Assembly: GCF_921293095.1 (NCBI RefSeq)
Contig: NC_060251.1
Location: forward strand, 91,932,566 to 91,996,565
From: Ischnura elegans
Lineage: Eukaryota > Arthropoda > Insecta > Odonata > Coenagrionidae
Length of the DNA: 64,000 bases
Reading direction: 5' to 3'
Shown here: positions 55,550 through 64,000 of the stretch, one piece after another
Position numbering within the stretch: position 1 is the first letter of the stretch
Layout: each line of letters begins with the position of its first letter
The notes under the pieces: generated by a model
What the model was told of the DNA's origin: nothing
Databases searched by the model: none
What the model saw: the letters and a program-made list of their open reading frames with translations, nothing else
Translations under genes and position numbers: made by a program

Positions 55550-58500
55550 AATTCCTACCTCCCCTCTGCAGTGGTTCTCTGCAAAACTCTAGTAATAACC
55601 AGCAACAGGTGAAACACTATGACTGGCAACAGCGCCGCAACAATAAGAGACAAGGCAACGACCGGCAGCGCAGCAGAGTCAACCTGGCTGTGGAACAGGC
55701 AGGTTTGCACTGCTAGTCTTTGTGTTATTTTTCGTCTTCCACTACCTTCTTTTGTTCAACGTTTTTTGTTCTACCCACCTAAGGCATCAGACTGGTGCTA
55801 CTGATGATATTGCATCCTCTTCCTCCTCCTGGCCAAGGCCTCGTTCGCTGTTTCTCCCGATCCCCTCGCAGCCGGCCTCAGCCTATCGAGCTGAGCCGAT
55901 TACGCAAAAAAATTCTCCTCCCTTTTTTCCCCCAACTCAAGCATTTCTTTTTTCATCTCTTTGGGAAATCTCTTAAGGAAACATTCTTCTGGAGATTTTC
56001 CCTTTACATGAGCCATCTAGAGCGCTCATCGTCATGGGTCAGCAAGGGTAGTGAATTCTGTAGAATGGGCCGAACACCGGTATTCAGTAGGTCTGAGAAA
56101 TTTTTTTTTCTGCATGCGGTATGACAGAATGGTGTTCGAATTTAATAAAAACTGATGGTTCCGATACTAGTTGTTTAGGTACTGGAGCGGTTCTGCGGCC
56201 ATTAGTTTAATATATGGGGTGTCCAAAAAATGACTAGGCTGTTTTCAAATTTTTGTATTTTTAAAATTATTGAATGCATTAATTTCCCCCGAATTTGTGA
56301 CTGTGGGTAGTAATGATTGTTTTTGCATTACATGACCTTTTTATTGAGCCCAGTATATTTACACAGCATAATTAATTTTATGGGTCTAATAAAAGCGTAT
56401 AAGGAACTAGCATTATGCAAATTTAATAGATAATTATCTCTGTAGCTGTTTTTGTGGTGTGACTTTGGTTTAATGAGCTTGGACAATGTAGGTCATCTCA
56501 CCCGTTTGACCTGTCACTTGCAGCCGGAAACAGTTCAACACCTATGAATAATATGCGGTCAAAGACGCCTTATTGTATCGCTAACTGTACGAGAAGTGGT
56601 ATTTTCAACGTGAAGAACACTTTATAATGGCAGTTTCAGGAATTTAATGAAAGGTTTTAGTGAAGTGTTGGTATGATAGACCCGCGAATTTTACGATGAA
56701 CGCTATGATTAATGAATGTATTGCTTTGCAAGTCCGTTCCAAAGCTTGATGTCTTAGATGTTATGACCTATGAAGTAAGGCGTTGCGCGTTTAGCAAACG
56801 TGATATGCCTTAAAAAAGAAAGAGAAACGGGTTATAACCTATTGTTACGTTCATAATGTACAAGGGAAAGAATTTATTGGTAAAAATCATAGAAAAAGGC
56901 TGGTAGGTACTGCATATTTTTAATCCTTTGAAAAACCATTTTAAAGGAAAGCTATCACATGAATGAATTAACTTTTACCATAAATCTGAAAACTGATATT
57001 GTAAAGGTATATCACTAGCCACGCTTTCAATTAGAGGCAAATGAAGGCGTTAACTGAAGTTAAACATTGGCGCTAGAGTCAACTCACGCGGCCTGAAAGA
57101 GTGTTTATCGGTTGATAATCATTGTTTCTTCCTCAATTTATTTTCCGACTTCAAGATTAATATCTTAAATGGACCAGCGCAAGAACCAGTTCGTGGATAA
57201 ACTCAAGAGGGACCCACTTTTCTCTGCACTTTTCCATAATCTCAGTTGCTGCTTAGATGACGAGGGATTTCCATGGAAATGTGAAAGGTATAGTTTGTGA
57301 ATAAAGAAGAGGATATAATGTACACGTGAATTGATAAGGGAAGGCGGAAGTTTTAGACTGAATTCAGCCCTATGGTAATGTGATGGCATTAGAAACCTAC
57401 CTGTCATAAGAATGTGCGATATAGATTGATTGGACCGCTGGCAGGACCATGATGAGTCAATGAATATGGCAGGTACTTATGCTTAGAGGGTATGTTACCT
57501 AAGTTTATCATGAGGAGGTATTGTGAGGTAAATGTCGAGATATTTTAAATTGAAATTTTTTCCTGAAACTCGTTGGAGAAAGTTACATATTTATAATTTA
57601 TGGTATGGTTAAAATGATAGAATCGTACTGTCGCCAGAATGTTGCGGAATTGCTTAGTGCTTATTTTATAATTACGTCATGAAGGAGCCCCACCCTCTAT
57701 GGTTAAGTGTTATTTTTCATAGAATGTATGATAAGAGTGTCATTCTCCCTCAGCTCAACCAATAGCGGTATTGTGACCAGATGATAATGATGACTTCCGG
57801 TCAACTGACAGGCATGATAGGGTATAAAAGGCCGTACCGGTGAATTTTATGGTGAAAAATTCGCATATATGTTTGGTGACCGATGGAATGGTTGCGTTTT
57901 AAAAGAAATAATTGCAATTTTCAATTCTCGCTATAGTCAAAGTCGTCATTAATTAAGTGCATCGTATTCTACCTCATTAAAGTTTCTATCGAAGAATTCC
58001 ACACATTAGAAGTAGTCGGGAATTTATTTGAACATATGAGGAAGAAAGGAGAGAGTATCAAATGCTCAAGCGTTAAAGATTCATCGGGGAGGTGTAGAAG
58101 TGGAGGGGAAGAAAGGTATAGAAGATACATAGGAAGAAGGCGAAATTTTGCCGTGAAGTGGGTATTGATGACTGAAAAAAATGCCTAGGACCTCGATAGC
58201 GAGAAGTTGATGCTCTGAGTACTGAGGGCAATCGCTGAAAGCCTGAAAAGTTTCAGCTTTAAAAACAACAAAAATGATCTACAAAAGTAATTATTGCAAT
58301 AATTTGAACGATGCGTCGTCAAATTTTATTCTAGAAATATTTGTGATAAGTTCATAATTAACAATTCCAAAAACATTTAATCCAAACATCCGCGTATCAT
58401 TTATTAGAGAAGTTTTCTGCTGCAATAGGATCTTATTCATTTTCAGTAAAGTTGTCATTATGCTTCGAGGGTGACACTCAACGGCGACAGTGCTCAGTAG

Positions 58501-59980
58501 GTATTCATTCATTTATTTAATTCGAAAATGGAGATGATGCTTGAATGATGAAATATAGAAAATCCCGATTGCCGGCGTAGCAGAAAAGGTATAAGCGGCC
58601 TTAAAGATAGGAATGTACCCTTAAAATATGGAAATTTAAGATGCACGAAAATGCATTTTATTGGCTCTAGGTGACCTGAAACGAGAAAATACGTGATATC
58701 GAGCACATTGGCGCAAAAACAAGAGACGTAATGTTACTAAGTCGAAACTGTGGTCTTTGGGTGACGGTCTTTCTGTACCTGAGTTTGCCAAAAGTTTTGC
58801 ATCATCTGGCAGTCACCATTGGGTTGTTTTTGACACAGTTTTCTTGCATAAGTGGGAAAACGCCCAGTTATATTATATTTCTTCTGGTGCACCTCATAAG
58901 CACGTAGAATTTTTTCTTTCCGTTTATTCATCAACTACGATACCGATCAAAAGTATTGTGGTGCACCGGGCTCAATGTTGACAGGTAGTGATAGCTAATA
59001 TTTGAGTTATTAGGAGTCTTGTGAGAATGGATTGATTTGCTATTGAGCGATTGTTTGGAAAGAAAACATTTCCCCTTCCTCAACACGAAAATAATAAATC
59101 ACCAGTAAATGTAATTGCCTCTGCATTAAATGGCTTCCAGATATTACATATAGGACTTTTTTTACGTCATTCATTTATCATAGTGTTATTTTGTAATTAT
59201 CTAAATAATATTTAGACTTTCCACAACATTTTGTGTTAATAATTTACATCCGTTTCCTGTTATACGTACCTGTAGTACTTGTTTATTTGAATGAAAATGT
59301 GACGTAACGCCTGGTGTTACGATACATTAATACGTAAAAGTGAATGTATGAATGCGTGATAGACCACGAAAATGCACCGTGTAACCACCCAAATTCTGCG
59401 ACCACGTGAACAGAAAATAGAACCTGCTATAATTTGGTTCATGCTTTCGTAAATGTTCCGGTCCGGTCCACAAAAATCATTCACGCAAACAGACATTAAG
59501 TTGTAGGTACGTGTTTATGTACCATGTAACCAGGCCCATAGTTTACTGAAGTTTGTATTGCCTTTTCATTAAAGACACGCATTTCCTCTTTGATAGTCTT
59601 ACTCATTACTTTTCATATTATCTTTAGAATTTTTTCCAAATCTTATAAATATACCTAATTCATGTTCTGGTATTAATCAAGGTGTTTTTGGTAATGAATC
59701 AGGTAAAAAATTAAGTAGTGATCGTGTGCATTTCCTGCGATCGAACAATTCTACTAATTAATTTGATAGATATTTCTTGCTATAAAAATCTGATTTTTTG
59801 GACATATTGAAGGTTAAATAAATCATGAATATTCAAATAATAGTTTTATATGAGGACTGATAATCTGCAAACCATCTCTTTTATCGCACCCTTTTTTACA
59901 TACGTTACCTTTCATTTTGGTGACGATTGAGGCCGGGTTTTTGCTTCAGCTTTCCTGTTAGTGAGCGCGGCTATGTACGA
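55550..59980. other. No gene recognised
   Basis: ORFs at 55619-56124 (plus) and 58737-58981 (both strands) show no domain. A GGGGTGTCCAAAAAATGA at 56217 resembles mariner-type termini, but no partner end was found. Long AT-rich stretches otherwise. Confidence 0.4.
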
Positions 59981-59986
59981 GCGGAA

Positions 59987-60480
59987 TTATATCGCTGGAT
60001 ACATGGTCGGAGGAAATTGAGCGGAAGATTGATCGATGGTTGAGAATAGCGAAGAATGTGTTGCGAGAAGCAAGCATGTAGGGAGAAAGAGAGATAGAAA
60101 GATAGATGGGAAAAATGATGAAAAAAAGCCGTGGCAGGATTGAGATATGTTTAAGGGAATGGGGACAGGGTTAGGGCACGTCAGGGAGGAGGGAAAAGTG
60201 AGAAGAAATAGGGCGCCAAAAGGGGTTTGAAAAGGTGGAAATTTGGGCCACGGAAGTGCCCATGATGGATTCATGAGGCTGAAGGCAGGGATAGGAGGGG
60301 CCGGGAAAAGGTTGGAAAGGCGTAGAGAGAGGAAGAGTGCCTCAGGGACGTTGTATACAGTGGAGAATGACGTGAGGGGTGTGGCTGAAACGAGCGGGTT
60401 TTTCGTCGCCTTCGGGTGAAGCAGACTGGGTCGGTTGGTTTTTTCCGCGGTTTTGCGAAGCTCAAATTCCGCAGGAACCA
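59987..60480. other. Purine-rich tract with low-complexity ORF
   Basis: G/A-rich on the plus strand. The 164-codon minus-strand ORF is dominated by Pro, Ser, Leu and Phe, as expected from reading a purine tract in reverse. Not called as a gene. Confidence 0.4.
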
Positions 60481-60630
60481 AGGTGCGCTGTTGAATTGGG
60501 GCGCTAATATTCTGTTTCTACGTATCCACTTCGGATTGAAAGAAAAGGAATCACTGAGAGATTATAAGATAGAAACAGCCGGTAGTAATTTTGAGCCCTT
60601 ATTTATTTATCTCAACCATTATTTATTTTA

Positions 60631-60823
60631 GCAATGTAAAGTACTTCGTTACTTCCATAATTTATTTGAAAATTCCTACCGATTTAGGCTGTTACGTCAT
60701 TATCAATTATCAAGCACATAATTTTTTAATTTCTTTTTTATATGTACAAGATAATGGCGTAACAGCCGAAACCGGTAGTAATTTTTAAATAAATTGTGGA
60801 AGTAACGAAGTGTCTTTCATTGC
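60631..60823. mobile_element. 193-bp hairpin element (MITE-like) with hammerhead-like remnant
   Basis: Left arm 60631-60704 and right arm 60750-60823 are inverted: GCAATG, ACTTCGTTACTTCCA, AATTTATTT and GGCTGTTACGTCATTATC against their complements. The right arm holds TAC, AAGATAAT, GGC-GTAACA-GCC, GAAA, self-complementary ACCGGT, A, GTA, the hammerhead-like order with a mutated CTGATGA. Confidence 0.7.
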
Positions 60824-61475
60824 TAATATGGAGTCCTTCCAACACGCACAAGCTTCAAGTTTCGATTTTATTATTTATTTATACAGAGGAATTAATTTTT
60901 AACATTAAGTGTGTGTTTTCCAAGAAATGTCATATCTTCTTTATAATAACAATCCATTATCATTATCCATTTCATTAATTGGCCATCAGTAACACATTTT
61001 TTTAAACAAATGTTTTAATTCAGGATAAACGCCATATTTACCTCTGTCGTCATCAATCAATTTCAAAATTCCCTTCCCGTTCATGACGAAAATCTCCATA
61101 TAAACGTGTCTCAACAACTTTCAAGCAGAAAATTGTAGACATAAATCAATTTGTTTCTATGAAGTATATGAACTATTAGATTCCTGGGATTTTGTAGAAA
61201 AACGCGTCCTTATTTTAACCAGTTCTGGTACAAGTACTGAGAAAAAGTAACTGAGCTCCATTACAGTTACTATATAAAAAAGGTAATCAATTACGAGTAC
61301 AAATTACTGCTTTTAAAAATTCATTAATAAAACTACAGTTACAATTAAAATTATGTCTCTTATGATCACCTGGCAATTGTCGAATATTGGAGTAAAGATG
61401 TGCAGTAATGGAGTCATAGAAATTGCTCGAGTTGCAATTTCACTTGCAATGCATACAATTATAGCAGCTGTAGAA
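60824..61475. other. No feature recognised
   Basis: AT-rich sequence without supported ORF or repeat. Confidence 0.4.
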
Positions 61476-61478
61476 ATA

Positions 61479-62646
61479 CGAGGCTAGCCTTTTAAGTGTC
61501 TGCACTAGAACGTTTCTTATCATCATCTAGCAACTGTAAATGGTGTTTATGAGCAACTTTTTGAGTTGGTTAATGCCCATGCAAAGTTTCATTAAGATCG
61601 GCTTGATAGTTTTAAAACGGTGGAGTGTCAAAGTTCCCAAGTCGCTGTACGAGATGGAATTAAGTCATGAACAGCACCGTACCATACTTTTCTATAACTT
61701 TCGACGAAGCCTCACCCAGCAAGAATGCGTTGCTGAACTTTTTGTTTTTTTTGTCGAAGAAGCTCCATAAAATACAACCGTTTATCGCTGGTATGCAGAG
61801 TTTCATCGAGGACGCAATAGCCTCAGTGACGAACCGCGTGAAGGGTGACTAAAAACCGCCGTCACTCAAGAAAAAGTAGATGCTGTACGTTGTATGATTA
61901 TGGAAGATCGTCATGTTACATACCATGAGATTCAGGAATCATTGGACATCTCAGGGCCCTCAGTTCAAAAGATCTTACACGAAGAGTTAGGTGTTAAAAA
62001 ATTGGTTTCCCGCTGGATACCGCTCCTCCTCACAGAGGAACAGAAAGCAGCTCGAGTCAAATGGTGTCGAAATACTTTACAACGATTCAGTCAGGAGCAT
62101 CAAAGCACGTTAACAGCATCGTGAATGGTGATGAATCATGGATCTATAGCTAAGAGCCTGAATCAAAACGCCAATCTTCAGTATTGGTCTTCTAAAGTGA
62201 GCTCAAATCGACAAAAGTTGTTCGCTCTCGCAGCGTTTCCAAGAAAATGGTCACACCGTTCGTAGCCAAATCAGGGCATGTAGTGACGATTGCTCTTTGA
62301 AAAGCAAAGAACAGTTAATGCTCAATGGTGTACGACCATTTGCTTGCCGGAAGTGATCGCCGAGCTTCGGAATGATAACCCAAATCGACGCATCACGACG
62401 CAAGCTCACATACCGCTCGTGTCACAAAGTCGTTTTTGGAACAGCAAAACGTCGAAATTATTGACCATCCTGCATACAGTCCGGACTTATGCCTCGTGAT
62501 TTCATCGCCCAATTTCATGCCAATTTTATCGCCCCAATGATTTTTTTACATTCTCCATAATCAAGAATATGCTACGAGGAAAGCGATTCCAGACGTCTGA
62601 GGAAGCGGTTAATGCTTACAAAACAGCCATTTTGACTACCCCTTAA
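61479..62646 (+). pseudogene. Dead mariner transposase copy
   Basis: A likely 5' TIR is at 61479 (ATACGAGGCTAGCCTTTTAA). The coding remnant starts at 61654 (MELSHEQHRTILFYNF), with a stop in place of Ser after VEEAP, then TTVYRWYAEFHRG, a frameshift, VTYHEIQESLDISGPSVQKI (helix-turn-helix) and TEEQKAARVKWC. The catalytic core follows: NGDESWIYS (first Asp), in another frame HHDASSHTARVTKSFLEQQ (second Asp), YSPDL and FHANFIAP-type remains, then LRGKRFQTSEEAVNAYKTAI and a stop at 62646. At least three stops and three frameshifts make it inactive. The D,D34D layout and order identify mariner. The 3' TIR was not found. Confidence 0.9.
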
Positions 62647-63420
62647 CAACCTCGGCCGCGAGGAAGGAGAACTATATGAGATCCACGAATTCTGAATGCC
62701 ATGGAAGAATACGAGACAACACTAATCGAAGTTGTTAATATTGAAGTTTGTTGTAATATTTCACGCGATGTGGTCGTTCTCACTGAAGCAAAATTGGAAT
62801 TCATCAAAATTATTCGGTAAAAGGATGAGATACGTAAGTTGCGACGGAGTAATAAACGGAAGGTCACATGTCTCTTTATTTTTCAAACACCATCAGAATC
62901 GAAAATAAAAACAATTTGTGAACGAGACCATAAAGTCATTGCTTATCTGAAGAAATCCTGCATCATTGCTGTGTTGAATGTTTCGCTGCTCACTGTTGAT
63001 TTTCGCTTACCAGAAACACCGTATGGAGACTAAGGATTTTTTTGCAGTGTTCCGACAGTTGGATGATCGACCGTTGTGTCAATGTAGTGCTACAAATTAG
63101 GGAAAGTAATCGCCGTGCTGCACGCTCTAAAAGAAACAAATAAAACATGCCATCGTTTTATAGTCCGTTAATAATACAAATTTGCAGTCTCTTCACGCAT
63201 TGTAATACCGATAACTTCGTGAGATATCTGAGGTGTAAATTTGTTGGAGAGGAAATGTCTGGAAAGCGGCTTGCCTTCGTGGTCGATAGTTATGACGCTA
63301 TTTCAAGCAAAACTTTGGCCGTGACATACCCCCTTGGTTCGTAGTATAGAGGTAACTGGAATCGTGAGGTCATACAGAATTATCGTGCCTTTTAATGTGA
63401 TGTTTATTTTTTTATTCCCG
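62647..63420. other. No gene recognised
   Basis: A plus-strand ORF (62839-63033) with a basic start (RRSNKRK) and no known family. The region may be further transposon-derived sequence. Confidence 0.35.
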
Positions 63421-63424
63421 GCGA

Positions 63425-63580
63425 ATAATGGCAGTGAAGATTTAGCACCAGGCAAGGTTCTCCATATCTCCTTCCATTTCGATGTGAAACTGTGATAATG
63501 CGCTTCAAAACGGTTGAAGGAGACATACGGGACTTTACTTGGTGTGAAACCCGAGAAATATTCACTGCCATCGTGTCTTA
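63425..63580. repeat. Family X repeat, inverted double copy
   Basis: Left AATGGCAGTGAAGATTTAGC; right, reverse-complemented, ATGGCAGTGAATATTTCTCG. In between, ATATCTCCTTCCATTTCGAT and ACGGTTGAAGGAGACAT are two opposed copies of the GAAACGTTGGAAGGAGAT block at 32968. This is a head-to-head arrangement of the element at 32914. Confidence 0.55.
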
Positions 63581-64000
63581 TAGCTCCTAATTATCCAGTG
63601 AGATATCCATAAATGCCCTAAACAATCCCCGAAGTTCGAGGTTGTCTAGGTAATACACACTCCAGGAAATACGCCTGTGGCGTAGTCTGGGGTGAGCTCT
63701 ATCCTAACCAACCCAATCTAATCTTCGGCATGAACCACTGATTGCGTAAGTGCAGCCCGACCTACAGATTGATTCCATCCTTCACTTTATATTGATGCAT
63801 TCACGCATTACACGAGCGTAATGTGAATTGCATACTTTTGAGGATAATTTATACTCCCGCTCCGAATTGTAAAAGTGATTGCCTAACACGTATTTATATA
63901 CCTTTATCACTTACAAAAACATTTGTCAATCGGTGGTACGTTCGTCCTAATACGTATTTTTTAAATTACATGGAACATATTTGTTTATATTCTGGTCCTG
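63581..64000. other. No feature recognised
   Basis: The segment near 63660-63760 (GTAGTCTGGGGTGAGCTC) may be a worn relative of the 14195/51465 repeat. Otherwise AT-rich. Confidence 0.35.

Noticed and set aside
56217-56234. GGGGTGTCCAAAAAATGA as a mariner terminal repeat
   Set aside because: No matching inverted end or transposase remnant nearby.
59987-60481. 164-codon minus-strand ORF
   Set aside because: Low-complexity Pro/Ser/Phe/Leu composition is produced by a purine-rich tract; no domain.

Overview
The window is gene-poor eukaryotic nuclear DNA, almost certainly from an arthropod and most likely an insect. Evidence: spliced minus-strand genes with animal-type proteins, AT-rich sequence, and a dense mix of mariner, RTE-type LINE, Penelope-like, hAT-like and tRNA-derived SINE relics typical of insect genomes. 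There are no bacterial operons, ribosome-binding sites, rRNA genes or CRISPR arrays.

Only the first 6.6 kb holds host genes that I can support. HTD2 (mitochondrial (3R)-hydroxyacyl-thioester dehydratase, one coding exon, 1491-2153, minus) lies about 2.6 kb downstream of ARMC7 (four coding exons, 4718-6084, minus). ARMC7 rebuilds to 198 residues with three phase-1 introns, the first of the rare GC-AG class. A further minus-strand exon-like ORF with a weak GST-C-like look sits at 100-425. ARMC7 appears to share a divergent promoter with a plus-strand gene whose first coding exon may end at a GTGAGT donor at 6579; its remaining exons are not recognised, so much of the rest may be intron or intergenic DNA.

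From 6.6 to 64 kb I see no intact host gene, only layered mobile-element remains: hAT-like MITEs (795-1014; 14378-14578 with a clean 8-bp duplication), a TIR element (12943-13609), decayed RTE LINE ends (15.2, 15.8, 20.9, 23.4, 26.5, 41.0, 44.3, 45.0 kb), another LINE 3'-end family (19.6, 27.8, 31.2 kb), a LINE RT tail (48.0 kb), SINEs (9.3, 22.7, 36.6, 39.3-39.7, 48.2, 49.2, 52.8 kb), a Penelope-like GIY-YIG domain split by a foldback MITE (45.4-46.3 kb), a nested repeat cluster (53.6-55.6 kb) and a dead mariner (61.5-62.6 kb).

The most unusual signal is a tandem array of about 75-bp units at 27.93-28.69 kb. Its consensus can be laid out on the hammerhead ribozyme core: CTGATGA, helix II, GAAA, a self-complementary ACACGTGT helix III, a cleavable A, and a matching TATAC/GTATA helix I. 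A solo relative at 51.2 kb has different but still complementary helices, and weaker versions occur at 53.7 and 60.75 kb. Every array unit carries at least one core lesion, and all share an extra T after CTGATGA, so activity is not established. Penelope-like elements and animal retrozymes are known carriers of short-helix-III hammerheads, and a Penelope-like fragment is present in this window.
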